From contig CM049318.1 of NCBI GenBank assembly GCA_026874595.1, positions 54,132,250 through 54,196,249 of the forward strand: a stretch of DNA of 64,000 nucleotides, given 5' to 3'. The notes under the pieces were generated by a model. That model did not search any database. It saw only the letters and a list, made by a program, of their open reading frames with translations, and had not been told where the DNA came from. Of the stretch, positions 1 to 12,162 are shown piece after piece. Origin of the DNA: Sipunculus nudus (taxonomy: Eukaryota > Annelida > Sipuncula > Golfingiida > Sipunculidae). The translations under genes were made by a program, and so were the position numbers. Every line of letters begins with the position of its first letter. The first letter of the stretch is position 1.

Positions 1-198
1 TGCATTATTTTTGTTTGCACAGGAAGATAAATAAAAATGTCGACTATAAGAGTTAAGGCATGTTTCATATATAGATGAAAATTAATCAATAGAGAGAAAA
101 TAGCATGTGAACAGACGGCAGGTATAAATGCCTGATAGACCCCCTTTGAACATTAAAATACCTCCATCAAATATTCAAGAGACGCTTGGCAAACTTAC

Positions 199-466
199 CA
201 ATACTGAAGGGGATCAGATTTGCAGATAGTAACTTTCTATCCTTTTGTAAAAATCTCTCCGGCCGGAAGTTATGCGGGTCTCCCCACACTGCTGGGTTGA
301 AGTGGACACGGTTCAGGTTAGGCCAGACGGAGGTACCGGCGGGTATTGTATAATCTCTCAGTTCTACATCCTCCGTGGTACGTCGAGGGATGCTGAATGG
401 TGTAATATCGCCCATCCTCTGCGTCTCCATGATAAAGGCCTCTGTGTACGGCATTCGGGCCAAATC
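199..466 (-). CDS. P450 exon 4: K-helix and PERF
   Basis: 268 bp encoding [17 protein letters not shown] (ExxR motif), the [11 protein letters not shown] strand and FRPERFL, and ending IPFSIG. Borders are TTATAG|GAT and TTG|GTAAG. IPFSIG is the start of the heme-loop signature; its cysteine would be on the next exon, outside the window. Confidence 0.92.
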
Positions 467-3219
467 CTATAAACGACAACAATAAAAGAATGAGTATAAT
501 TTAAATAAATGTAATGTGTAAACCAACTCAGCCAGAATGTCCATTATATGAATTCGGGAAATAAGACACAACTTAAGCTTTTGTGATTATTTATCAACTA
601 TATAGTTGTTATGTTCGACATTATATTATTATTATTATCATTATTATTATTGTACATATATTTCTATAGCGCAAAATTCACACAAGTGCCATACTCTAAT
701 GCGCTTTACATAAAAAGAGGTAAGAATAATATTAAAATAACACAGCAAGCTTTTATAGATGAATATATAGACAATGAAAGCCAAAACACTAAAATCGACA
801 AAAAATAATGATAATAAACTAAAATATTATATTACACCTTTCATGCTTGATGTAAAATATTTATATTTGTGGCAACCCTTTGTATATAATGCGGCTCTGG
901 ATTCTATAATGATCAATCTATAATTAACATTTACCAGTTGGTTCATACACCAATATCCATTTATGCCAAACTGGCGCCATGAGCTTTTTTCTTCAAAACC
1001 TGTCTCTCCATTATTACCTAAACCTATATTCCGTCTGAATTAAAAACAAGTGCAACAAAATCCTTAATTAATTCCCATACTACCATCATGATCCTATCCA
1101 TATATATGCTAGGATTATATATAATCCACTTTTCTGTGCCTCACGCACCGATGGCTTATGACTACCTGGACATCAGACATCAGAAGTCAAAGATACGGTT
1201 ATAAAAAAAAAAAAAAAATTGAAAGGGGTATATCCTGGTAACGAACTGATTCGGGATGTTATCATGTCAAACAGCGCTGGAATGACTTTGACAGCTATTA
1301 AAATTGCTGTGGAAATGGAAACCTTCAATTAAATAGCGTTAAGGACACTAGAGTTTTCATTCTGTCATGGTCAGAAGTATTTATTGTTTCTGAACAGTAG
1401 ATATATTTTCCTGTAGTACATTTGAACCGGAAGTCCGATGTCCTACGCAAAATACCTTCATTGCCGGAAGTCTGTCCCTTCCGATGACGTCATCGATTTC
1501 GAGCTGGAGTTTCTCCTGAACTTCGAGATGATGGAGGAGATAAAGGACTGCCCATTGTAGAGTGGTGGCAGTGGTCTCTGTTCCCGCAATGAACAGATCT
1601 CCAACGACCCGTAACATCTGATCTTCTGTTGAAAAGAAGAACAAAAGAATAAAAGGCACAGTGATTAATATTATGTGCATCACTTCTCATGTAAAATGGC
1701 ACATCAACAATCGCGTCACATGCTATATGCATAGGTATGAACTGTTTTTTTTTCAGGCCAGTAGTGAGAAATTCATTGAAACCTTCATTCTTACCCCGCC
1801 CCCTTACCCAAGACAGACAAATAATTTTAAGACCATATTCGAGAAAGTTATTTTTTTTTGTATTAGTTCCCTTATTGAAATATTCTTTTGTTATGAATTA
1901 CAAACTTATGAGCTTTTTTTAGCTTTTTCCTTAATGCCAATTTATATTGCTTGATAAAAAAAACATCTTCAGCAACAGATATCGATGTTGAGGTTTTCAG
2001 ATGATGGCGTTTGTAAATGGCATAAAAATACCTAAATATTTGTAAAGAAACCTGTGCTTTAAAGGGCCTTTTCTGTTGGCTGACAAGTATTAAATAAAGG
2101 TAACCCTCTGAAGCCCTTTTATAAATATAAACCAAAAAGGGCCTATCCTGCGGTACACAGGTCGCCCGGTTTCATTATATCTGTCGTAATCCAAACATGT
2201 CCGACAAGGACATCTGGCGGCCAGTAAGATGAACCAGAGTTTTGCAAGTGACAAAAGATTGTGTTGGTTCATAGTTCATATGCTCATAGTTCAAATACAA
2301 CTAGTGACTTTTCTACTTCCTCACCAACAAAATCACCTCCATCACATGGGTTTTCTGTATGTGCACATGGGGACGGTACTAAAAGTTATAAACAAACTCG
2401 CATATCCGTCACAGAGTACGGTTATGGCAGGACTTCATTAATATATATGCTGAACAAGCCAGAAATTTCATTACTTGTACAGATAGAGCAGGTGAATAGC
2501 TGGCTTTTAATTAACTGGCCTGTTTCGACAATAATATCTGTATATTCAGGAAGAACCAATAATACAATATAAACGATCTAGATACTATTTATCTACATTT
2601 CTTTGGGTAGGCCTTAATTTTCAATGTGCAAATGCACAGAAAATCCAATTACCCGAGAAAAAGTGGGTTTTTTCTTGTTCTCCCTGTCCATTTTGCTCCA
2701 TCTGGTGCAGGTAGACACTTAAGAAATCGCTCAATTTTTCATTTTCCAGATTAGATTTTTTCTTTTCGATTTTCTCTCTCATAAATCCATCAACAACGTC
2801 TTGGATTTCGAATAGTTTTTGAATGGAGAATAAGTCACCCGGAAAATATCGAACGAAAGGGAAGACATTGAGGACAGCGCTGTGACCAAGGTTTTCAAAT
2901 GCTTCTGAAAACATGTGCAGGATGGTTTTGAACGTCGGATCTTCGTAGTCAAAACGATGCCCAAACACAATATTATTGATTACATTTGACACAGCTGCGC
3001 TTGTTAATTTGCTTAGGTTTTGGGCGTGACCGTTTTGCTTCCCCAACTCGTAGAGGTAGAACGAAACCTCTTCCAGGACGCGGTCTTCCAGCAGAGAGCG
3101 CCCCATGCCGAAGTCCTTGAGCACAGTGTGGGTGTACCGTCGCTGCTCCACCCATCTCGGACCATTAGCAGAAACAATACCTAGGATGAATGATGTGATA
3201 TATTATAACTATATACATG

Positions 3220-3254
<35 letters not shown>

Positions 3255-4218
3255 TAAAAATAAGGTGGAAAAATATGAATATATTGTCCTACAAAATCTA
3301 ATCAGCAGTCGTCACAGGCGAGATTTGTTACCAAATCCGCTCAGACGGCACGCAAAATTTTAATATATAAATTAAGTTATGAATTAAATATTTGGTTCTT
3401 ACCTGGTGTATTTGTTAACATGATTTAATTTCAAATAAATAACCATTCTAACTGTTGCATGATGGGACGCTGTTGTGTGTGCATGACTGCTTCCTCTGCC
3501 GGGGTACAAAGGTGATTTTTGGTCAGCCTTGTCGTTTAAAGTCGCATGCACTCAATTTGCAGTTTTGTGGAATAATGTACGTCATTGTCGTCAATAAATA
3601 TTCACAAATGTAAAGTAATTGATGTTCATATGAACCTGGGAATATGGGCCGAATAAGTGAATGACGGCGGCTGGCATTCTTTAGAATGCAGATTTATTGT
3701 TTATCATATTACATATTAGGCAGCATTGCTTTGTCTTAAGCAAGGTTAGACTATGGAACTGATTAGTATCCTAATCACACATTCATTCATAAGAATAAGA
3801 AATAAATGTCCAAGATATAAGGATATAACAAACCACATACCTAGACCTTTGCAGATGTACTGAACAAAAAAAAATTGGGTCGGTCAATAAACGAGTTCCC
3901 CTTCATAACGAAGGCTTCTCTGATGACGTCAGCTGCGTTCAGAACAATAATGTCTTCCTTTCCCAGGCGCATGCGGAATATATCCCCATACTGTTCAGTA
4001 TACTTGGTGAGCTGAGCCCGTGGGTCAGTGTTTAAGAAAGATAGGAGGTTACCAAGGACGGGTACACCGCCAGGTCCCGGGGGCCGTGTTTTCCCACTCC
4101 AGCGTCGTCTGGTCTGGACGGAACTGAACAGCCACAAAGTAGCACACAGGACAGTCAAGAATACATATACCGTTCCATGATTAAGAAATATAACACGTAA
4201 TAACTCTAACAGATCCAT
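199..4218 (-). CDS. Cytochrome P450, CYP2 clan (partial, 3' end off window)
   Basis: Microsomal P450 monooxygenase, expected in the ER membrane and fed electrons by P450 reductase; the substrate cannot be predicted. Four exons are seen: 4218-3841, 3180-2653, 1625-1456 and 466-199, all with GT/AG borders and compatible phases. In order they show an N-terminal membrane anchor, the proline hinge PPGPGG, the C-helix PRWVEQRR, the I-helix AGTETT, the K-helix ETQR and the PERF motif. The heme-binding cysteine loop must lie beyond the left edge, so the gene is incomplete here. I chose the Met at 4218 because it places the hydrophobic anchor just before the hinge; the frame stays open to 4464, so a longer start is possible. 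Exon 1 carries a frame break in a T9 run (3866-3874). Family assignment is firm; subfamily is not. Confidence 0.92.
467..1455. other. P450 intron 3, no further feature
   Basis: AT-rich intron with short TTATTA runs near 620-650 and a 16-A run at about 1203-1218. No coding signal or repeat was recognised. Confidence 0.6.
1456..1625 (-). CDS. P450 exon 3: I-helix
   Basis: 170 bp encoding [19 protein letters not shown] and onward to [19 protein letters not shown] is the oxygen-activation motif of the I-helix. Borders are CAACAG|AAG and AAG|GTATTT; the exon ends in phase 0. Confidence 0.92.
1626..2652. other. P450 intron 2, no further feature
   Basis: AT-rich intron. Short open frames on both strands have no recognisable domains and no splice context. 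Confidence 0.6.
2653..3180 (-). CDS. P450 exon 2: C-helix to H-helix
   Basis: 528 bp. It opens with [14 protein letters not shown] (the C-helix tryptophan and arginine that contact heme propionate in CYP2 proteins) and runs to EKTHFFS. The acceptor is CCTAG|GT at 3181 and the donor G|GTAATT at 2653. It ends in phase 1 and joins the next exon to give SEDQMLR. Confidence 0.9.
3181..3840. repeat. P450 intron 1 with (AT)n and a dispersed-repeat fragment
   Basis: An (AT)n run covers about 3222-3251. From about 3595 to 3700 the text (AACCTGGGAATATGGGCCGA, GAATAAGTGAATG, TTAGAATGCAGATTT) matches the duplicated family at 30920-31312 and, weakly, 55110-55180. This is a dispersed repeat of unknown class. 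Confidence 0.6.
3841..4218 (-). CDS. P450 exon 1: membrane anchor, hinge, start of fold
   Basis: Begins [11 protein letters not shown], a hydrophobic anchor, then basic TRRRW and the [13 protein letters not shown] hinge, then the conserved [10 protein letters not shown] region. The donor is 3841|3840 (G|GTATGT). In the frame used upstream the exon reads into TAG immediately before the donor. One base more or two fewer in the T run at 3866-3874 instead gives a KGLG ending that joins exon 2 (IVSANGPRW) in phase. Confidence 0.85.
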   Translation of the reverse strand: MDLLELLRVIFLNHGTVYVFLTVLCATLWLFSSVQTRRRWSGKTRPPGPGGVPVLGNLLSFLNTDPRAQLTKYTEQYGDIFRMRLGKEDIIVLNAADVIREAFVMKGNSFIDRPNFFLFSTSAKV

Positions 4219-4496
4219 ATAACCAGGCACTGTCACGTGTATTCCACCCTGTATACTCTCATTACATCCCCCCGGATTCACATGCTGACCAGCTTGCACT
4301 CGCTCGACCTTGTACGGGTTATTAACCCTGACTGGCAGCGCCCGTAGGGAAACACGGACTGAATGATTTGGGGTTTCTGATAAAGGCCGAGTCGTATAAC
4401 GCGTGCAACTGTGGAGGGTAACCAGTGAGGACACAAATGATGGTGCAATTAAATTTTCATGCAACCAGTAACAAAAATATAAAATTTAAAATATAA

Positions 4497-4806
4497 GGCC
4501 AAAATAAAAAAAAGGTATGGTTCTCAGGCACTTTTTTTCAGAAATCAATGCGGGCGGGCGGTTTTTTTTTATTTTTAATTTTTTAGTATGTTTCGATAAA
4601 AATGTCAAATGAAAAGGGAAAAGCATTAAAATAATAGATTTATTTTGCTTAACAAGTAACAACACTACAAAAAAAAAGGAAATTGTATGATTTTTTTTCT
4701 TGAAAGAAATGTTTGAGCGGCTGCAGCTCGAAATTGGTGAGTTTCTATTGAAATAAAATTGATGCGGGCGGTGCCTGAGAACCATACCTTTTATTTTTTT
4801 TTGGCC
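4497..4806. mobile_element. 310 bp MITE, Harbinger-like
   Basis: The two ends are near-perfect inverted repeats of about 35 bp, starting GGCCAAAA and including GGTATGGTTCTCAGGCAC on the left with its complement on the right. The element is flanked by the 3 bp direct repeat TAA (4494-4496 and 4807-4809). A 3 bp TWA target duplication is typical of PIF/Harbinger elements. There is no transposase, so it is non-autonomous. It sits about 280 bp upstream of the P450 start. Confidence 0.8.
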
Positions 4807-5039
4807 TAAGATATATTTATATTATTATTTTGAAAATCACTGGATGATTCTTGACAGAATAAATCTCTCCTGCAAAAAGAAGTACTGAGAAGCAAAACAC
4901 CAAAACTGACTTCTGCATGGGTTCATTCTAACATCAGACAAAACACACAAGCGTTTTGTCCATTTCCTGCGGACAAGAGGACCATGAGAACCACCTTGAG
5001 ATTGGTGCTAGAATGTATATAAATCTGTCAGAAGCAGCA

Positions 5040-6010
5040 CATCACGTTCGGTGCTATGAGTAACGTTAACTTAACGAAAACGAATGACACTTTGACAAAA
5101 TATAGCCGGATCCACGTGGCACACATCATAAAAAAATAATGAACGAGAAATGGTGCGACATTTGTCCATTCTTGCAGTTTTATCATACCAAGCCGGCTAA
5201 ATCTTACGAAATGCCGAAAAATAGACCTGTGAAAAGTAAACACCGAATTACAACCATTTCCGTGTATTCTCGTTTTTTTCTCGGTTGAAGAGATATGAAG
5301 CGAGTTTTGGCCAGTTTTGTGGTTAGACCAAGTCAAGCTGAAAAAAAATGTAACGAAAGGTCGAAAACTAGTCCTGTCTAGTTTAAAAATTAACGAAATA
5401 ATAAGCACATCTGTGAAATCTGTCTTTTTTCTCGTTTGATGAGATATGGTGCGAGATTTGGCCAGTCTAGCAGTTTTGCCATGTGATGCTTGCCAAATGT
5501 TATGAAATGCCGAAAAGTAGACTGGTCTAACTTAAAAATGCGCCGAATTATAAGCATTTCCTTGAAATCTCGTGTTTTCTCGTTTGACAAGATATAGTGC
5601 GAGATTTGGCCAGTCTTCACTTTTATCATGTCAAGCTTGCCAAATGCTTCGAAATGCCGGAAATTAGACCTGTCTAACTTTAAATAAATGCCGAGTTGTA
5701 AGCATTTTTGTGAAATTTCGATTATTCTTATTTGACGAGATATGCTACGAGATTTGGCCAGTTTTACATTATTGTCATATCAAGCTTGCCAAAACTAGTC
5801 CTGTCTAGCTTTAAAATTCGCCAATTTATAAGCATTTGCGGGAAATCAGGTTGTTTCGCGTTTGTCGAAATTAAGTGCGAGGTACGAGAAGATTTACAAT
5901 TTTATCATGTCAAGCTAGCCATAAGCTACTATAATGACGAAAACCAGACTTCCGTAGCTGAAAAATTGACAAAGCTAGAAAATGTAGTATCAATATATTC
6001 AAATTATCAA
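5040..6010. repeat. Degenerate tandem array, unit about 148 bp
   Basis: About six diverged copies. The shared block GAGATATGGTGCGAGATTTGG followed by CCAG recurs near 5164, 5310, 5461, 5609 and 5757, and weakly near 5905, giving spacings of 146, 151, 148, 148 and 148. Each unit also holds ATCATGTCAAGCTTGCCAAA-like and AAATGCCGAAA-like blocks. Short open frames across it are by-products. No coding signal. Confidence 0.8.
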
Positions 6011-6089
6011 GTTTTAACCCGAAAATGCGTAACCATGGTTACATATAATATTCAACCCCATAGAATGTCTAATAAAACGAGCTAGAGTT

Positions 6090-7600
6090 TATGTTTGTAA
6101 AGTATATAGTTTGGGAGATATGGCCCCAAACGTAGATGCTATAGTGTATCGACTGCAGCGCCCCTGGCGCCAAAATTAAAAAAACGAAAAACAATTAGGA
6201 GATATAAGTCGGGGATATAAGATATATCATTTTCAAAATGATTCCTGCGATATCGTGGCCTCTAGGGTATCTTTAAGCGGAATATTGCAAAAACACGTTT
6301 CTGATGACCTTGACCTTGGCCTTTGAATTATATTAACTAAAAACAAAAGGCCGCTTGGATTTTTAATTGTCTATCAACTGTGTAAGTTTAAAAGTGATTG
6401 CTGCAAAATTATGACCTGTACAATTTTTGGCACAGAAAAACAAACAGAGAAACTTGACGACCAGAGGTCAAGTGTTGCCGGAAATTATTGACAGCAAGAC
6501 CGACAGACGATACAAAATGTCGATTTTCCATCAATTGAGTGACCCTCAGAGCTATTGCGGAGGATATTGGCCTGTAGAATGACATATATCACACAAAAAG
6601 AACATGAAAGCAGACAAGGCTGACAACAACCGACAAACGGACAGACAAGCTGACACACTGACACATTTAAGATAACAGACGGCTAGATAATCTCATGGAG
6701 ACGGTTTTTAGAAACAAAGTGAGTTCTGGTTTGTGCAGATAAGGATCACAGTTATGGAAGTATGGCCAAAAAATGATATGTTGTAGTCGTTCGAGTGCTG
6801 CGCCCCCTAGCAGCCAAATCCGTAAAATCACTTTCGAGATATTAGTGTATGACATCAGCTGAATCAGTTTCAAAAGGATTCCTGCAAAACTGTAGTCTGT
6901 ACAATGCTATATGTGAGATGAAAGAACCAGCAAGCAGGTGAATTTGATGACAACTGACAGACTGACGGTAATACTGTCAACGTGACACAAGAAGTGAGAC
7001 TAGGTGACTTACGCAGTTTATAGAGATGATCCAAAGGAAGAAAATAAGCTATAGTTTATGTGTAATTGTGGTTTATAGTTTTGGAGAAATGGCCAAAAAA
7101 TGATATGTTTGGTAGGTTCGAGTGCAGCGCCCCTAGCGGCGATATCCGGTAAACGATTCCTGCAAAACTGTTGCTTGTAGGATGAAATATTTAAGACGCA
7201 AGAACCAGAAAGCAGGCGAAAATGAGGACAACTGACAAACAGACAGATATACTGACAAAGTGACACAAGATTGAGACCAGTCGGCTAGACCAGCTTATAG
7301 AGAAGACCAAGAGAACGAAATGGAGCCTTATTTTGTACAGATGCGACAAATATTTATGAAGTAATGACAAAAATAAAACTTCGTTTTTCGATGACCTCGA
7401 CCGTTTACAATAAGATTGTCTGCCAGCTGTGTAAGGCTGAAAGCAATAGCTGCAATCTTGTTGCCTGGAGAGAGCGCGCAGACAAACAAACAGACAGACA
7501 TACGGAACTGACCAACGTGCTTGCCGAAATCGAAGATTTCCGGCAAGCAACAAACAGACAGTAAAAAACAGACATACAGAACTGAACCAACAAACAAGCA
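6090..7600. repeat. Dispersed/tandem repeat family with GCAGCGCCCC block
   Basis: Blocks resembling TGGCCAAAAAATGATATGTT plus TGCAGCGCCCCTAGCGG recur near 6118-6170 (weaker), 6760-6820 and 7085-7140. They are interleaved with CAGACAGACA-type tracts (6500-6660, 6950-6990, 7230-7265, 7480-7610). This is non-coding repetitive sequence of unknown class; open frames in it have no domain. Confidence 0.6.
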
Positions 7601-7611
7601 TACGGAATTTA

Positions 7612-8330
7612 GAATGGCTTGGGTTTCATCATGAGGTAACTTTAAGAATAGCGTTGGCTTTATAATGATCAGAACTTTTAGAATGGCATGGTTTTATCAT
7701 GATTCCTTGAAGGCTGACTCCCATCAAAGGACCCATTATACTTCCAGGGATGAAAAGAGACTCTTCTGGTGTGCAACCAACTGATTGAACAGTCATCCTA
7801 ATTACTATTTTGCCGGTATTTAGGAATTGATAGCCATGAATAATACAAATCAATCGGCAGGAAAATGTTTCAGACATATTCTGTCATACATAGACATGGG
7901 GCAAACCAATGGGTAAGACCTTTTTTTCATATCTGTAGGTTACCAATGCTATAGTTGCCATATTCATCAGTCCAGTAACCTGATCATCAGATTGTGTTGT
8001 TTTGTAAGTGTTCCAGCTACAGGCTTGTATAAAATGGGAGATATGGGAACTTCAGGTAATTTATATCGATACATGAATGGAAAATTTGCTCATAATGACC
8101 GTTTTTGCCAATGTTACAGGCTTAAAATGAATTGTTACAAGAACCCTGTAGTAATCGAGGAAGTGAGCATATAGTAAAGTAAAGACCATTATCAGTATTA
8201 AACGTCGATTATAAAGTAATTACTAAGTGTATGGCTTTTAGATTCCAGAAAGTCCTTCATCAGTTAATACATTCGGACCAAACCGGTTTCTAACAAAACA
8301 TATATAAAGGGGAGAGCCTTAGTAGAACAT
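7612..8330. other. No recognisable feature
   Basis: AT-rich intergenic sequence. Two CATGGTTTTATCATGA-like blocks near 7615-7700 suggest a short local duplication; nothing else was recognised. Confidence 0.5.
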
Positions 8331-8339
8331 GTAATTTAA

Positions 8340-8750
8340 TCAATTATAGTAAAAGAAGTACATCCAAAGCTAATATTATGACTATCGATTTTGAAACGGC
8401 GTTTGATTTATAAGAATGGTCATTTATCCATTAACAATTACAAATAATATGAATATTAAAGTTCTAGAATTGATAATGGAAACATTTAAAATATGCTGAT
8501 GACACTAATTTATTCGAAACAAGGGAACATGTTGTAATAAAAGAAACCATAGACCAGTTCAAAAGATTAAAAAAAATGTCAGGGGATTGAAAGTTAACAT
8601 GGAAAAAACTGCGGTCATGCCAATAGGAGACCATAGATATAATAAAGTAGAAATCTTTAATCTAGGTTCCCACTGGACAAAGGAACCTACAGTCATTAAG
8701 TCTGACCTAATTTCACAATTACAATACAAGTTCTGAAATGCCAAAACTAC
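8340..8750 (+). pseudogene. Dead non-LTR retrotransposon reverse transcriptase fragment
   Basis: Pieces of a LINE reverse transcriptase can be read across frames: IDFETAFD with a stop in place of the following serine (about 8390-8412), then YADDTNLF (the catalytic YADD box, about 8493-8518), then GLKVNMEKTAVMPIGD and a following LGSHWTK (about 8580-8680). Stops, shifts and a missing middle segment show it is a decayed copy. Clade is uncertain. Confidence 0.75.
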
Positions 8751-10050
8751 CAGTTTTACCAGATTTAAAAATAATTGTGCCATCTCGGTTAGTTTTCGTG
8801 TGACTTATATTACATGTAATATGCACTTTTTGTATGTTACAATTTTTTTTCTGTAAACTATATTCGTCAACTTTGTTGTAAATAAAAAAATTACTCTCAA
8901 TAATGTTATTGAACATTAAAGAAAATAAGCCTGACTTGTAAAACTGACCGAGTGAAGTAAGCCTGACTTGTCCATCGTACTGACTAGTCATGGTAATATT
9001 TTGTTGACACCTATTCGTGGCTTGAGGTTCAGTTCTAATGCTGTTCCCTATTTTGATAGAATCAGGATATTATATCTGGATAATATTACTTTTTCGGATG
9101 TGCATACATAGTCGTTCTTGTGATGGAAGAGGCAAAAAAGCCACCAGTTTAATTGATTGTGAAAGAAACGAATTTGTTTGCGTGTGGATTTTAGAGGCTA
9201 CAGCGAATCCCCCCTCTCACACGCCCAGTAATAATTACTAAATGGGTCTGTTCTGTCTTATTTTTATTAACTAAAATAATTCCTTGAACCTTCTTCAAAA
9301 AAAGACCAGAAAACACTGATCCCACAATTTTTTTATAATATTTTACAATATTTTTTATAATATATACATGTATATGACGGGGTGGGGGTGGGGGCTTTCC
9401 AATAGAAACCAGCCACATTTTATACAGGGACATCTTGCGACAAATAAGACGATTTTGCAACCGGTGACCTTTCAACTTATGTAGGTATGCAACCAATCAC
9501 CTTATAGGTTACATGTTTTTATTTTGCTGTTTGTCATCATGGGCACATGTAACGTGTTTACCAGGGATGGGTGTCGGCCAGCCTATTCATGTACAATACG
9601 TATTGCGATAGACTCAATCTGATATCCAATACGTGTTGACGTATTTTTTTTTTTTTGCATATCATATTCTGAATTAAAGTTCTGAATATGTAATGTTTCT
9701 TATATTTTTCAATACACAGCATATCCACTGTGTTCTTCATTTATACTGGATATTAAGTGAATTAAAAAAAAACCCTCGTGGGGGTCAACTATAGAGCAAA
9801 ACATTTGTCTTGTTTAAGTCTTAACATTAAAAATATAAAACATACAGTGGGTATAGCTTTATAAGTTGTTAAGGTTATTATTTGAGTTAGGCTTATCCAT
9901 ATTTGATAACAATCATTGTCTTTCCTCTAAAAGACCCATACAGTATGGAGAGCGTTTCGGTAACCGTACCGGCGTTGCGTATCGATATATCGATATATTG
10001 TTTAAGGTACTCGGACTCGAGGGTCCTGGACTCGTAGATAAGGACTCGAG
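8751..10050. other. Intergenic, fragments only
   Basis: Contains a GGGGTGGGGGTGGGGG run near 9379-9395, a T run near 9645-9656, an ATACGTATTGCGATA motif near 9596, CGATATATCGATATAT near 9980, and a short GGACTCGAG-rich piece near 10010-10050 that resembles the hAT-like family at 52340-52895. None is clear enough to delimit an element. Confidence 0.45.
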
Positions 10051-10053
10051 AAA

Positions 10054-10322
10054 TCAAGGCGATTTCAATAGAAAAAAATATACGAACCACTGACATAAAA
10101 ATAATAATAATAATAAAAATAATAAAAATAATAATAATAATAATAAATAATAATAATAATAATAATAATAAAAATATTAGGTAGAATTTATGTAGCGCCA
10201 GTTCTCTGATCAGAGAGACCCAAGGCGAATTCAAGGCGATTTCAATAGAAAAAAATATACGAACCACTGACATAAAAATAATAATAATAATAAAAATAAT
10301 AAAAATAATAATAATAATAATA

Positions 10323-10360
<38 letters not shown>

Positions 10361-10412
10361 TATTAGGTAGAATTTATGTAGCGCCAGTTCTCTGATCAGA
10401 GAGACCCACAGC
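10054..10412. repeat. Two-copy tandem duplication (177-186 bp) around (AAT)n
   Basis: CAAGGCGATTTCAATAG starts both copies (about 10055 and 10232). Each continues into (AAT)n and ends TTTATGTAGCGCCAGTTCTC plus TGATCAGAGAGACCCA (to about 10222 and 10408). The second copy has extra AAT units, hence 177 bp at the left and 186 bp at the right. The GTAGCGCC end resembles 3' tails of non-LTR elements. Confidence 0.85.
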
Positions 10413-11039
10413 GCAATGTTACAAATAAAAATGTTCACCATATAACCATCTGGAGCCATAAATGTAATTAACCATTATTGTAAAAGCATTTGTGAACTAA
10501 CTGAAAAATTTACATGATTAACTGAAATTTCTATTGATGCAAAGTCACTTAATGAATTAACAGATAGTTAATATTAATAAAAATACATCGCAATTAAGCA
10601 TGTAGAAAGAATATTATGTATAAAGTATATGTTTTACGGAACTTAGAATTTTAATATATGAGCATATGATTTATGAGTCAAGGTTAGCTTTATGTATAGA
10701 ATATTAAATTTGTGGTTCAGGTACGAAGTAGTACAGCTATTATTGAAAGGCGTACACAGGCATTTAGGGTCAGTGGTCTCTACGCTCTGCATTCAGAATG
10801 ACCAGTAAGCATACATAGCGTTCACACCTGTATGGACATATTATTGTTGCATGTGAACCAACTAATATATATGATACGTACCAACGGCCATGACTAGCGT
10901 GGACTTGACCAAGGTCGGTCAAAAGTGCAGATATGTAGAAATATTCTAAATACTTATGCAGAATCATGTGTATTCACCTGGATCAGTTATATCCAGTATA
11001 TTCCTGTCATATTGTATTATTCTTACTATTATTAATTGA

Positions 11040-11300
11040 TTTTAAATGTATATAGCGCAAGTATCCTTTATAATAAAAGTTCAGCTGCGCTGTATTACAT
11101 TAGTAATAATAATATAACTGATAAATCATACATTAAACTAGACATTGTATACTTTCTGAACAAAAATGTATTAAGAAGTCTTTTAAAACAATTGACAGAG
11201 TCACACAGCCTAATCTCAACAGGAAGCGAGTTCCAAAGACCAGCTGCAGCATTACTAAAAGCTTTGGTACCAATGAGATTTGTCCTGAACTTTGGCACAG
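11040..11300 (-). pseudogene. LINE ORF2 C-terminal remnant
   Basis: Minus-strand reading shows RTNLIGTKAFSNAAAGLWNS followed by LPVEIRLCDSVNCFKRLL, the signature end of CR1/L2/Rex-type ORF2 (...LWNSLP..I....F...L...LF). The low-coordinate side carries a TATATAGCGC-type 3' tail (about 11048-11060). Only the 3' end remains. Confidence 0.75.
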
Positions 11301-12160
11301 TCAGTATAGACCTGTTTGACTAGGTCTAAGTTGTCTCGATGGTGTATATGGGCACAACATGTGCTTGATATAAATAGGGGCCTGATTATATCCAGGGGGT
11401 CAGGACCCCCCCCCCCTCTTTCAGCCACCGCGTCCTTTCTTTCAGGGTTTCAGACCAACTTTTGCGACCTGCATGGACCCCTTCCCCCCTTTACTTGTCC
11501 TGGGAACCCTTTTTATTTAGGCTTTGTCAGTAGCCCTCTTGGGCTGGACCCTCCTTTTCCTATATCCTTGACCCGCCCCTGTATGGCAAACTAAATATTT
11601 AACTATATATCCCAACTGTAATTTATATACTTTAGATTTAAGGATTATCTAAAACTGTACACTGTACATCATATCATAACTGACTGACCTAGCTGTTTGC
11701 TGTGAACCCCTTTATATAGCCCGCATCTGGTAAACTGCCTGTCATCATGGGGGTCAAGATTAAGCTTCTGTCTGAATCTGGATAACCTAAGGACAAGCTC
11801 TTACACCAAAGAGAAAATTTGGTTTCAATAATCCTATTTTCCTGAACCATGGCAAAAAATCCTCTATTGATACCTGCATTTGTTGTTTCTGCATACCTGA
11901 TGTTGTATCTCGCATTGTGACTCCTTCAAGTTAAGGATATAGATCCCCCAGACCAAGGTCTATTAAATCCAGTATTAAATGTGTCACTGTTTTGCAGAAG
12001 TGACAAGCGTCACTGTATATTAGCTCCAGTCTCAACCATTGTACATGTGAAGACCATGCATCAAACTTCTTATTCAGAATTTATAATTATAAAATAATAA
12101 AAATATATAAATTTTTTGTTGAGTTTCATAGCCCAGGGGCTTACCACGTCATCATGTGAA
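11301..12160. other. Intergenic, C-rich patch only
   Basis: A CAGGGGGTCAGGACCCCCCC patch (11391-11420) and further C-rich sequence to 11580 resemble the ends of the GGATCC-flanked repeat seen at 54075-54243. No gene was seen. Confidence 0.45.
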
Positions 12161-12162
12161 CT

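Noticed and set aside
9550-9990. hAT element between CAGGGATGGGTGTCGG and CGATATATCG blocks
   Set aside because: The two ends do not pair convincingly and no 8 bp duplication was found.
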